From NCBI GenBank assembly GCA_022606425.2, contig JAHDVF020000240.1, positions 682,001 to 746,000 on the forward strand: a DNA stretch of 64,000 bases. Direction: 5' to 3'. The DNA comes from Lepidostoma basale (Eukaryota; Arthropoda; Insecta; Trichoptera; Lepidostomatidae). Positions 53,867 to 63,477 of the stretch are shown one piece after another. A program made the translations under genes and the position numbers. The notes beneath the pieces were generated by a model that saw only the letters and a program-made list of their open reading frames with translations, ran no database searches and was not told where the DNA came from. Position 1 is the first letter of the stretch; each line of letters begins with the position of its first letter.

Positions 53867-54589
53867 GTAAGTTGCAGATTGACGTCGCTAGATGTCGCTA
53901 ATTAAATCTTATATTTAAACAGTTCTTACTTCTTTTATTCGAAATAACAATATTTATATCATTTTTAATAGCCAAACGGAAGAGACATTCTAAATTAGGT
54001 AAGAAATTGTATGTTTCTTTCCCACCGTCGAAATTAATATTGATAAAAGATATCAAATAAAATTGACTTTTTTTTTATATAAAATTTATCAAATTGAATT
54101 CTACTTTTAAACTATTTTAGACCTTAGTGAATATTACTACATTAAAAATACTTGCGCGTTAACATCATATTTCATAATAAAGATTTTTTAATGAATAATT
54201 ACGATTTTAATTTATTTTTCTCAACAAGGTTCATGGATATTCGTCATTAGTAAAATACGATATAAATTTTCAAAAAATATTTCATTATTAACAGTTAATT
54301 TGTAACACTCTTATAATATCGCAATATATTTATTTAAATTCTATGAAACCGTTGCGACGGCTGTTTCGGCGATTTCATAAAGTTTATAAATAAATTGTGA
54401 TATCGTAGTGTTTCCGATAAAACAATGGATTATCAAAAATTATTTCAAACAGAATAATTTTGAATGTTATTTCAAACAGAGTAATTTTGAAAAAAGTAAA
54501 AATAAGATTTTTTCATGTTTTTAATTAAGTTAGATTCTCAAAGGTAGGCATCAAAGTGATTGCAAAAAATATCTCATGGATTGAAGTAT
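53867..54589. other. Intron 2, first part
   Basis: Mostly AT-rich. Near 54345-54440 a decayed D-type hammerhead half (GAAACAGCCGTCGC on the minus strand) and the end word AAAACAATGGATTAT are found. Nothing else. Confidence 0.4.
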
Positions 54590-54830
54590 ACATAGACGAC
54601 CTTCGTGAAGGAGTGGCAAGAACTATGACTGTCAAATCGAATGTCCCGGGTTCGATTCCCGGCGATGGCAATGTGATTGTCACATTGTCTATGATCTGGG
54701 GTGGAATTCACGTGACAGTAAAATGGCAATAGATTAGCCTATCACATGTCATATGAGTCAATATAATATCTAAAACAAATTATATACAGTGTTTGAGTTC
54801 AAATTACCTGTTGTATGCAAAAAAAATTAA
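54590..54830 (+). mobile_element. tRNA-derived SINE
   Basis: GACCTTCGTGAAGGAGTGGC (A-box region) and GGTTCGATTCC (B box, perfect) lead to GTCACATTGTCTATGATCTG and the 3' end AAATTACCTGTTGTATGC with an A-run. It has the best B box of the four copies. Confidence 0.82.
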
Positions 54831-54832
54831 AA

Positions 54833-55759
54833 TGGAACCTGGATAATTGGCATTCCATGGGACCAGACCTACGATGGTCAATTAACCAGGTTTTCCAATT
54901 ATCCAGTTTTTCATATATCCAGGTCCAGATTGTGCTTTGGTTTTTTAACCATGTTTAGTAACCACATAAACAGAAAAGTAATAAAAACAATTCATGGATT
55001 GATGCATAAAACAATCAATTAAAATTTAATAAAAGTTTAATAAGCAAATTGTAATTGTACATACGTGCATACACATACAAACAATAAAATTAATTTTCAG
55101 TTATATGGACCTGTTTCACACGCTAAAAATGTTGCAAAACTCTTCGCGAGATTTACCAGCGTCAAATTCTTGGATTAGTTTTAGTTTCGAGCTCAAATGG
55201 CCGTTATATTTTCGTTTGTAAAACATTTCGATCTAAAATTGACCATCTTCGATGAGTACAGAACAAATACCAAGGAGTTGTCAGTTTACAGAGATCGAGA
55301 AGGCATTGCTCTCCAATTACAGAGGTAGAGAAGGTAGTGCTCTCCAATTACAGAGGTACTCTCCGGCCAATTACAGAGGTCGGGAAGGCAGTGCCCTCCA
55401 ATTTCAGAGGTCGAGAAGGTAGTGCTCTCCAATTACAGAGGTACTCTCCGGCCAATTACAGAGGTCGAGAAGGCAGTGCCCTCCAATTTCAGAGCTTTAG
55501 GGTCAGAATGTCGAGTTCAATTAAACAGGTTTAATTTTTCCAATTGAAGAGGTTTTAGTGCTCCAAGGAGGTGGGACCGGATTTCTGCCAATTATAGAGT
55601 TTTGCCATTTGTAGAGTTTTGTCAATTATAGAGTTTTGCCATTTGTGTTTTGCCAATTATAAAGTTTTACCGATTATAGAGTTTTGCCAATTATAGAGTT
55701 TTACCGATTATAGAGTTTTTGCCAATTATACAGTTTTGCCAATTAACCAGGTTCAACTG
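54833..55759. mobile_element. pogo-like element with internal tandem arrays
   Basis: TGGAACCTGGATAATTGGCA and the inverted TGCCAATTAACCAGGTTCAA form the ends. Inside, 55300-55495 repeats a unit of TCCAATTACAGAGGT and GAGAAGGCAGTGCTC, and 55590-55745 repeats TATAGAGTTTTGCCAAT about seven times. No transposase frame was recognised. Confidence 0.65.
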
Positions 55760-56264
55760 TATGTGTAATGTTAGTGGTAAGATGTCACACATGGTTGATT
55801 GCAAACTCACTTATAAACATCACAAAATCTTCTTAGTGTATACTCGTACTTATAATTTTTAGTTGTATATTAGATTAGAATTTGTAAGATTTGTATGCAT
55901 TAAAGTGAATATCATTGTATTGTTTAGTTGTGAAACATAGATTAATAAAGTAATGAGTGTACCAAAAGATGTGTCATAGTGCCCTACTTAGGTGACCAAT
56001 ATTTTTGTTGCTGTTATAAATCCATTAGTTATCATAATCCAATGCATTATTTACTTAATTCTTTTATCATATATAAGCTGCATATTTGCACGGGAAAGTT
56101 TTATATCAGAACAATGAATTTTTACTTATTTATCTTGAGGAATGAATGTACACACAAAACTTTACATATAAAGTTTTGTTTTGTGGTAATGGTAAAATTT
56201 TAATGAAAAGCATGAAAATAAATACACTATTTTTTTAAATGTTAGATTTAATTCATCTACTTAT
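55760..56264. other. Intron 2, AT-rich stretch
   Basis: No repeat was recognised; TACTCGTA is at 55841. Confidence 0.3.
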
Positions 56265-56540
56265 AATAAACATCATGTCATCTCCCGAAAGGGTAAGCAG
56301 AAAGAATGGACCGCCACACTGTTCTTTCTTGACACCTCTTGTTTCCTCAACATTCATATATCATAGCATGCACGCACATCAATTTTTCCGACTTCTCGGT
56401 TGTCTGAAATTTAAGATTTGATTGTGACACATTTTCCCCGGTCTTCCTCTATTTCTTGTTCAGTTTACATCGTAAACGTATGCTTTCTTTACCATTCTTT
56501 CTTTCCATGCACCCAAACCATCTTAAAAACTCTCTTGAGT
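56265..56540 (-). mobile_element. Family A LINE 3' fragment
   Basis: GTCATCTCCCGAAAGGGTAA, GCAGAAAGAATGGACCGCCA mark the 3' end; upstream the minus strand gives ACYDI-, RPGKMCHNQI- and KVYVYDVN-like blocks, strongly decayed. Confidence 0.65.
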
Positions 56541-56620
56541 CAAGATATTAATGAAATTTACGAAACATCATTTTTTTGGTTTTTAAAACATGTAACTAGC
56601 CGATATATTATTTAATTTTG

Positions 56621-56806
56621 TGTACACCAATAGATGTCACTGAGAAATTATAATACACTGTACACCAATAGATGTCACTGAGAAATTATAATACACTGTA
56701 CACCAATAGATGTCACTGAGAAATTATAATACACTGTACACCAATAGATGTCAGTGAGAAATTATAATACACTGTACACCAATAGATGTCACTGAGAAAT
56801 TATAAA
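56621..56806. repeat. 38-bp tandem repeat, about 4.9 copies
   Basis: TGTACACCAATAGATGTCAC starts units at 56621, 56659, 56697, 56735 and 56773. Copies differ at one or two bases (one has GTCAG), so the array is young. It ends 150 bases before exon 3 of this window. Confidence 0.92.
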
Positions 56807-56953
56807 TGAGCCCCAAGTATGGGGCCATAAGATATTTGACCATGTATTCAATGAACCAACGGTTGGGGCAGTACTCACGGAGAGATTAAATATGTGTTTA
56901 ATTATTTGTATATGAATTATAAAAATATAATAGTTTTTTTCTATGTTTTTCAG

Positions 56954-57160
56954 AACCCAACACGCCTGGAAAATTCATTGTTTGGTTCCGAAATGAAACT
57001 ACCCTCCTGGTGCTGTGGCAGCCGCCGTATCCGGCTGGGACCTACTCTCACTACAAAGTCTCCATAGAGCCCCCTGACGCCTCTGACAGCGTTTTGTATG
57101 TGGAGAAAGAAGGAGAACCTCCGGGACCAGCCCAGGCAGCTTTCAAAGGACTTATTCCAG
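56954..57160 (+). CDS. Ptp10D: Ptp10D-like, FN3 exon
   Basis: The acceptor TTTTTCAG precedes 56954 and the donor GTTAAT follows 57160. In frame it reads [70 protein letters not shown]. It holds the front of one FN3 (strands A to E) with the LWQPP tryptophan; the rest of the fold is in the next exon. NET is a glycosylation site. The [15 protein letters not shown] block is almost invariant in insect Ptp10D. It ends in phase 1. Confidence 0.93.
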
Positions 57161-57340
57161 GTTAATACTGTTCATAATTATAACAAAATAACATGAAATT
57201 ACAGTGGATGTTCTCTAAGACCTCCCAATGTTACCGTGGATAACTTTGACTTGAATGTATAATAACAAATATATGTTTAATGTTTAAATTTGAAACACTG
57301 TTGTTATATGTATCACAATTTATTTTTATGAGTTTGTCGC

Positions 57341-57377
57341 TACAGCTGTTTCGCCAACCTATGTTGACAACATCAGG
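57341..57377 (-). ncRNA. Hammerhead-like motif, D type, decayed core
   Basis: On the minus strand CTGATGT, one extra T, GTCAAC/GGTTGGC-type stem, GAAA, ACAGCTGT, then A. The last core base (A9) is T and the cleavage base is A, so activity is unlikely. Confidence 0.4.
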
Positions 57378-57387
57378 TGTTACTGGT

Positions 57388-57424
57388 CTGATAATGCCAA
57401 TATGGTTTGGCGAAACATCTGTCG
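57388..57424 (+). ncRNA. Hammerhead-like motif, D type, one core change
   Basis: CTGATAA, one extra T, stem GCCAA/TTGGC, GAAA, ACATCTGT and C. Core G8 is A. Confidence 0.42.
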
Positions 57425-57643
57425 CAACAAACTCGAATAAATAAATTGTGTCCTATATAATAACAGTGTTTCAAATATAAACATTTAATAATGTTGAAGT
57501 ATCACAGTGTTTCTGCCAACACAACAGATTATCTAATAAATATGTGTAATCCAAAATGAAATAAACTGATATTTGTTTTATAATTAATACAAATGATAAT
57601 GTCTGTTTTCTAGAAGTTTTATTATATTTTATGGAAATGACAT

Positions 57644-58030
57644 CGCACCGTGAGTGTAAAACCGAAACAAGTGCAAATATACAGTTTGGAGATATGGGAG
57701 TTTAAATACTTCATATTGCTTGGAAAAACTGTTTTTTTTTTTAAATAAATCAATGATTTTCGGTTTATAGGTATATTACTTTAAACTGAAAATCATTGGT
57801 TTATTAAAAAAAAACAGTTTTTCCAAGCAATATGAAGTCTTTAAACTCCCATATCTCCAAACTGTATATTTGCACTTGTTTCGGTTTTACACTCACGGTG
57901 CGACATGTTTCACCTCTCTAAATCATTATCAATATTTCATAATGCGTAATGAAACTTTTAGAGAATTTTGTTTTAATTCATATTAATTATTAAATATGGA
58001 GTTTTACAGCATTGTTCAAGAAACAATAAA
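57644..58030. mobile_element. Near-perfect 260-base hairpin, family P flank
   Basis: 57649-57770 and 57780-57902 are inverted copies over more than 110 bases, including CCGTGAGTGTAAAACCGAAA, AAATATACAGTTTGGAGATA and CTTGGAAAAACTGTTTTT. The right flank to 58030 carries GTGAAACATGTCGCACC (minus) and the shared TATGGAGTTTTACAGCATTG end. Confidence 0.78.
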
Positions 58031-58896
58031 CATTATTTTTTTAGGTTAATCCTTTACCTGCTACGGTTATACCTTTGTTTTTAAAAATAACAGTGAGACA
58101 CACATTAATAATATATAATTATGAAATTAAAATATTCATTAATAAATTACGTATTTAATTGTTCGAGTGAAAGTGATAGCGCCCAGACTGTAACTGAATG
58201 TACTTGTTAAGTGAGATGGATTATTTATCATACAGAAATTATTACAGTTTGAGCATTTATGATTATCTTTAATGCAACGACAATCATTTACATTTCTCTG
58301 TGGTTTTGGGAACAACAGATATATATTTTTTTTAGCATTCTAAGTGCTAAAAACAAATTTAAGAATATATTATTCTGTTTTTTTTTAATATTGTTTCTCT
58401 TTCTGTGAAATAAACGTATGTTTTTATCAATGCATTTTCCCTGCATATAGCATTAAAATATGTGTATGGTATTTTCATAAAATGCAGAATCGTTGTGGTT
58501 TTTTTATAGAACAATTTTGGTTTATAGTGTATGCTTTTAACCCATTGGTTTACTCAATGCCTGGATCAGGTGACTTGCTTTAGAACATAGTAAGAACTTA
58601 TGAAGAATGATGATCATAGATTTAAAAATTTGTATATTATATATTTGAACTACAGCTAAAAACAATACATATTTTTTAATATTAAATTTGCCTAATTAAA
58701 AGGGTCGTATTTTTTTTATTTAATCACCTAAAGGGTATTATAAAATGTAGAATTGAAAATATTTTTAACATTCTGTTAAAAGATGTAAAAAAAATATTGT
58801 CTTTTAAATTTAAATCAATTGTTTTGTTTTTAACGTATTTGGGTACAATGATTCGCATGAAGTGTCAGCATGAGATGAAGTTATTTGGTGCAGCTG
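58031..58896. other. Intron 3, AT-rich stretch
   Basis: No gene or element end was recognised over about 860 bases; poly-T and poly-A runs are common. Confidence 0.3.
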
Positions 58897-59745
58897 CTTC
58901 AATAATAATAATAATAATAGTTTTTGTGATGTAATCACCTCAAGGGCGCATTAAGACGTGTTTTAAATCTTAAAAATCTAAATGTGACCGCTTAAAAACC
59001 GATCGGTTTAAAAGTATAGTAGAACAAAGTATAAATGTTTAAATTGGGTATGAAATATGAAAAAGATGGGTTTTCAATTTAGATCTGAAATCTGTCGGAT
59101 CATTTATGCATCTAAGGTGTGAAGGGAGATTGTTCCAAGCTGATGGACCGGCTACCGCGAACGCTCGATCCCCGAAATTTGTACTGGGGCAACGCTTCGG
59201 CTCAACTAATCTTCCTATTGCTGAGGAGTTTGCCGAGCGAAGTGTGGATTTCCGTGAATTTAGGCTGTCCGTTATACAGAGTTCAGATATATAACTTGGT
59301 GCCATTCCATGTAGCGCTTTGAAGACTGTCCAGCAGAGTTTATACTGGATTCTTTCTGGACTTTTAAGCCAGTGAAGTTCTTTGAGATGTTGTGTTATAT
59401 GGGACTTTTTTGGAATGCCTTTAATGAGCCTTGCTGCTGCATTGAACGCAGATTGAAGTTTGTTTATTTGTTGTTTTGGAATGTTTGCATAAATTCCATT
59501 ACAATAATCAAGTCGTGACACAACGAAAGAATTTACAAGAGTTTTGAAAGTGTCATGGGGAACACTCCTTTTGACGGATTTTAATTGTCTTAGGTGGAAG
59601 AAACTAGCGCTGACCGTGTTATTAATTTGGGATTTTAGAGACAGATTTGCGTCAAGATAAACACCAAGAAGCTTTGTGGAGTTTTTGGGAACGATATCAT
59701 TGTCTGCTGATTCAAAATATCGATAATCACCATGAATATGTAAAA
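58897..59745 (-). mobile_element. CR1/L2-like LINE 3' end in intron 3
   Basis: The minus frame runs open for more than 220 codons: NSTKLLGVYLDANLSLKSQI, SVPHDTFKTLVNSFVVSRLD, YCNGIYANIPKQQINKLQSA, FNAAARLIKGIPKKSHITQH, LHWLKSPERIQYKLCWTVFK, then GDRAFAVAGPSAWNNLPSHL, RCINDPTDFRSKLKTHLF and a stop. This is the reverse transcriptase C-terminus of a CR1/L2-type LINE. The tail on the plus strand is (AAT)n at 58901-58919. The open frame suggests fairly recent insertion. Its 5' edge is about 50 bases before exon 4. Confidence 0.85.
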
Positions 59746-59795
59746 ATACACTTTAGTTAGAAAAGAGAAGTTCATTATTTTGTTTTTACTTCTAG

Positions 59796-59964
59796 GTCGA
59801 GCATACAATATATCCGTCCAGACAATGTCTGAAGTGGAGATTTCTACCCCCACCACGGCGCAATACCGAACTGTTCCTCTGCGACCCCTCAATGTTACGG
59901 TGGATAACTCTTCCATCACATCTAGTTCCTTTAAAGTCATGTGGGATCCACCTAAAGGAGAGAG
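59796..59964 (+). CDS. Ptp10D: Ptp10D-like, FN3 exon
   Basis: The acceptor TTTTTACTTCTAG precedes 59796; the donor GTAATA follows 59964. In frame from phase 1 it reads [56 protein letters not shown] and ends in phase 2. The first part finishes the FN3 begun in the previous exon (PGRAYNI is the tyrosine corner). The second part starts the next FN3 with VMWDPP. NIS, NVT and NSS are glycosylation sites. A CR1/L2-like LINE ends about 50 bases upstream, leaving a short natural polypyrimidine tract. Confidence 0.93.
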
Positions 59965-60069
59965 GTAATAACAGTTTATATTGAATAATTTTTACATTAT
60001 ATTCTGTGCTCAGAAATTTTGGTACAATACACTAATTTCAAATTTATTTAACAGCTAATTAATCAATTA

Positions 60070-60600
60070 CTAACTCATCATGCCGTTAACCCATAGGGGT
60101 AGGTAGAGAGGACGTACTGCCACACTCCCACCCATACTTCTGGAGACTCCTCTATATTTATAAATCATGACATGCATGCTCCTTGATTTTTCCAACATCG
60201 AACATGAATGCCTTTTAGTATCATAAATTTGAATGTCAACCAATTAGAGAACAAGTCGCTAGATGCAAATGGCAGTGGATCGGTCACACTCTGAGACGGA
60301 ACCCAGCCTGCAACGCTCAGGGCGCACTAGACTGGTTCCCTATGGGGGGAAAGAGAAAGCGAGGCAGACCTACCACCTGCCACCTAGAGAAGAACCCTGC
60401 AGGACGAGGTTAAGGCAGCAGGTCTCACTTGGGATGATGTTAGGCATCAGGCATGCGATAGAGTCGGGTGGAGAAGGTTCCTTGAGGCCCTATGCACCAC
60501 GGAGGTATGACCGGACAAAAAGAAGAATAAAAAATTTGATTGTGCTACGTTTTCCTTGACCTCCCTAGAATATTTTCATTTTGAAGCTGTTTAGTTTCAT
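60070..60600 (-). mobile_element. Family A LINE split by a family H insert
   Basis: Family A pieces lie at 60070-60240 and 60535-60600 on the minus strand. Between them a plus-strand family H copy reads CKWQWIGHTLRRNPACNAQG, and ends RRFLEALCTTEV. AAATTTGA occurs at both joints (about 60223 and 60532) and may be the target duplication. Confidence 0.65.
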
Positions 60601-60642
60601 TTCATCACGTTTAGTAAGTTTCCAGGTCTCCGAGGCATACTA

Positions 60643-61526
60643 TTGTGATCAAAAAGTAAGGTGAAATTGTTTATAACTTTTAAAATCTTTATTTATTCTT
60701 CTAAATATATTTCATCGCCTTCAAAGTACCCCCTTTCCGATACAATCCACTTATGTCAACGTTTTTTCCAATCCTCGGATTAATTATTTAAGTAGATTTT
60801 TGGAATGGCCTTTAAAGCATGCAGCGATTCGGTTTTTATCTCTTCAATCGTATCAAAACGGTGTCCCCGGAGCGGTAGGGAATAGCCAAAAGTCACACGG
60901 TGCTAAATCAGGCGAATACGATGGTTGTGGAACAATAAGAGTTGAATTTTTGGCATTTGAGCATTGTTTCACAGAATTCAACGTGATACTGTTTTTCCAA
61001 AAAAAATTGTCTTTTTGGCACCAAACGAGATTTCACTCTTTTCAGGCACAAAACATCTTTCAAAATGGTCTGGACTGATCCAAATGAAATGTTAACGGTA
61101 TCAGCCAGTTCTCTAATTGTCAATCAACGATTTTTGAGCACCAAATATTTGATTTCCTTGACGTGTTGTTCATCAGTTGATGCTGATGGTCGTCCAGGAC
61201 GATTTTTGTCTTCAGAGTCCTCTTTGCCTTCTTTGAAATGTTTATACCACTTGCAAACATTTTTTGTGCCATAACCTGGTCACCAGAAGCCTTCTGCAAC
61301 ATTCTCAACGTTTCTGCAGCACAAATTTCAATCCGCAAACATACTTTAATGCAACTTCTTTGCTCAGCAAAATCAGACATTGTTAAAATCGTAAAAGCAA
61401 CTTTTTGTTGTTCACAAAACACGTCCGTAACTATTGGACAAATGCAGATATTGACATGAAATTTGACACAGATGTCAGTGACAGTATTACCAACCTAAAA
61501 AAACTCACCATACTTTTTTATCACAG
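60643..61526 (-). mobile_element. Decayed mariner, 884 bp, intron 4
   Basis: TTGTGATCAAAAAGTAAGGT and the inverted ACCATACTTTTTTATCACAG are its ends, flanked by TA. The minus frame reads MSDFAEQRSCIKVCLRIEIC, AAETLRMLQKASGDQVMAQK, then in another frame DNTSRKSNI-type and MTIRELADTVNISFGSVQTI, LKDVLCLKRVKSRLVPKRQF. These are the two helix-turn-helix parts of a mariner transposase. The catalytic third is deleted and the frame is shifted. It is unrelated in sequence to the mariner at 3954. Confidence 0.8.
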
Positions 61527-61586
61527 TATTATGTTAAAACTCTATTTTATTAACATTTACAAATAACATTTTTATTTTTGTTGCAG

Positions 61587-61777
61587 TGAGTTTGACAAAT
61601 ATCAGGTTTCCATATCTACCCTCCGCCGCCTGCAGCCAGCCATGAGGAACCGGGAAGACGGGCAGGCTTGGTGGGAGTTTAAGGAACAACTTGAAGCCGG
61701 CAAGACCTATCCTGTCATCGTCAAAACTCTCTCCGGCAAAGTCACCTCCTGGCCTGCAACTGGAGAAGTCACCCTAA
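61587..61777 (+). CDS. Ptp10D: Ptp10D-like, FN3 exon
   Basis: The acceptor TTTTTGTTGCAG precedes 61587 and the donor GTATGT follows 61777. From phase 2 it reads [64 protein letters not shown], ending in phase 1. It completes the FN3 begun in the previous exon. [11 protein letters not shown] is the tyrosine-corner region and [15 protein letters not shown] is nearly the same in fly Ptp10D. Confidence 0.93.
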
Positions 61778-62317
61778 GTATGTTATTACATATCTTAATT
61801 CAAAACAAATATTTATTTTATTATGCTAGCTGGTGAATACATCATATTATTCCTAGATATATCTTTTTGTCTATCTGATTTTGTGCATTCTTATTTCTTT
61901 TGAATTATTTCTAATAATGGTATGGTTAGTTACGAAGCCGGTTTGCGTTTCGAAAAAAGCAATGTGAGTTAAATCACAATGCAGGAAACTTGTAATGTAT
62001 ATCCACCAAGGTTGTAGTTATTAATTTATTTTATTGGACCATTTTTGAAATCGTCCAATACAAACATATTGGTCAGTGTAAATTATAACCTTTTTTAAAT
62101 ATCGAATACTTAAACCTTTGGTTGCCAGCACTTTCGGGATTATTTTGGGAAAATAATTCAAAAGTTATGATAAATATGTTATTTAATTTATCAACAGTAT
62201 GTAATTTATCGAAATTAAAATGAATCTATTTGTATATTTTGTCCATTCTTTTGAAGTGCAGGTGGCATGAATTTCTGGGCCAAGAGCGACACAAAAACTT
62301 ACTACTGTAGTTTCGTA
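61778..62317. other. Intron 5, AT-rich stretch
   Basis: No repeat family was recognised. Confidence 0.3.
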
Positions 62318-62545
62318 TGCACGGTGTAAAAAAGTGCACAGCCAGCAGCCACCATTCTTACGACCACCGTCAAATTTGTAAGCCGTGCCATTAATTTAGC
62401 TTTTTCTCGGCGCGCAAAAAATATTCCCAGCTGAGTCCAGACACTACGAGTAATGTATAAAAAATGTATGTGATCTAAGCAAAACTGATAGACATGAGAC
62501 CCTGTGTTGCTGGCTGTCCACTGTTGTTTTTTACACTGTGCCCAT
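62318..62545. mobile_element. Short TIR element, intron 5
   Basis: GCACGGTGTAAAAAAGTGCA, CAGCCAGCAGCC at the left is mirrored by GTTGCTGGCTGTCCACTGTT and TTTTACACTGTGC at the right, with a small indel. The target duplication is unclear. Confidence 0.55.
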
Positions 62546-62689
62546 TAACTACAAAATAACAACACTTCTTTTACATTTAATGAAATATTTTAATTTTAAA
62601 TATACTCTTTTTATTTAAAATATATACAAATGTAGCACTGACTCATTCCCTCACACTCCGTCTAAAACGAATATGATTCTTTTATAAAA

Positions 62690-62978
62690 CATGGCTTCGA
62701 TCCGTCCTGGTGTAGTGAAAGCCGATATAGAGCAATTAGTCTGCTGAACACAGTCTCCTCGGAGATCGATGTCTTTCATATTAGTGAAGGTACGTTCAGG
62801 GGACAAATACTCTCGACTTTAGAAAGTATCTTGTCTTCCTAATATCGAACCATCTCTAATGCATTCCTGGTATTATGTTGTATGTGTATAATATTTTACA
62901 TGTACTCAATAGATGCCTTAAACATTTATGCTGTTTCTAATGTCTTTTGAGTAAATAAACTGATTTGATTTGATATAT
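62690..62978 (+). mobile_element. Family F LINE 3' end, intron 5
   Basis: LLNTVSSEIDVFHISEGTFR, GQILSTLESILSS, stop at about 62840, then the 3' untranslated end ATGCCTTAAACATTTATGCT and a (GATTT)n tail at 62958-62975. The end is intact. Confidence 0.72.
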
Positions 62979-63039
62979 CGGATTTCAGCAACCAAAGGGT
63001 TAAACAACCATTTAATAAAATCTGTTATTTTCTTTCTAG

Positions 63040-63140
63040 AACCTCTACCAGTTCACAGTCTGGAGTCATTTATAAATGAAGATACGAACTTGGTTGTTAT
63101 GTGGGTCCCTTCAAATGCCAGTAGTCAAGATAGCTATAAG
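63040..63140 (+). CDS. Ptp10D: Ptp10D-like, FN3 exon
   Basis: The acceptor TTTCTTTCTAG precedes 63040; the donor GTAAAA follows 63140. With the A from the previous exon it reads KPLPVHSLESFINEDTNLVV, MWVPSNASSQDSYK and ends in phase 0. It is the front half of an FN3 (VMWVPS tryptophan). NAS is a glycosylation site. Confidence 0.92.
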
Positions 63141-63233
63141 GTAAAACTAAGCGTCAAGTTTGTTTCAGATTTGTATACATACATCCATTGTTTTCATGTT
63201 CAAATTTCAAGTATTCTATTGCTGTTTTTTTAG

Positions 63234-63344
63234 GTGAATTACCATGACGTAGAAACATACACCGGTGATAGTAACACTGTCTGGACAGAGAAGACGGAGA
63301 TCATACTGGAGAGCTTATTACCTGGTCGGAATTATTCTATTACA
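63234..63344 (+). CDS. Ptp10D: Ptp10D-like, FN3 exon
   Basis: A 93-base intron separates it from the previous exon. The acceptor TGTTTTTTTAG precedes 63234; the donor GTAAGT follows 63344. In phase 0 it reads VNYHDVETYTGDSNTVWTEK, TEIILESLLPGRNYSIT, completing the FN3 with LLPGRNY as tyrosine corner. NYS is a glycosylation site. It ends in phase 0 and the next exon should start VQAVS-like sequence beyond 64000; none was found in 63345-64000. Confidence 0.92.
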
Positions 63345-63477
63345 GTAAGTTCACGTCTTTTTACTTGGTCGTAATGGGTTATGATTTATAATTTTATTTT
63401 GCTATCTTACTATAAAAAATCTATGATTGAATAAGTACACTAAACAAAATGAACTTCGTTCTCCCCATAGTTTTAAA

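Larger units (their letters stand above)
57240..57540. mobile_element. Palindromic element with two D-type motifs, intron 3
   Basis: Outer words GTTTAAATTTGAAACACTGT and TTTATTTTTATGAGTTTGTC are mirrored at 57425-57500. The centre has two outward-facing motifs (57346-57377 minus, 57388-57424 plus). Confidence 0.65.

Noticed and set aside
53571..53870. 99-codon plus-strand frame overlapping the GC-rich exon
   Set aside because: It is out of phase with the FN3 frame, which has splice sites and family similarity. It is a composition shadow.
56621..56806. CRISPR-like array
   Set aside because: The units are contiguous without unique spacers, and the context is a eukaryotic intron.
61238..61459. 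Plus-strand frame over the second mariner
   Set aside because: The minus strand carries the transposase start MSDFAEQR; the plus frame is its shadow.
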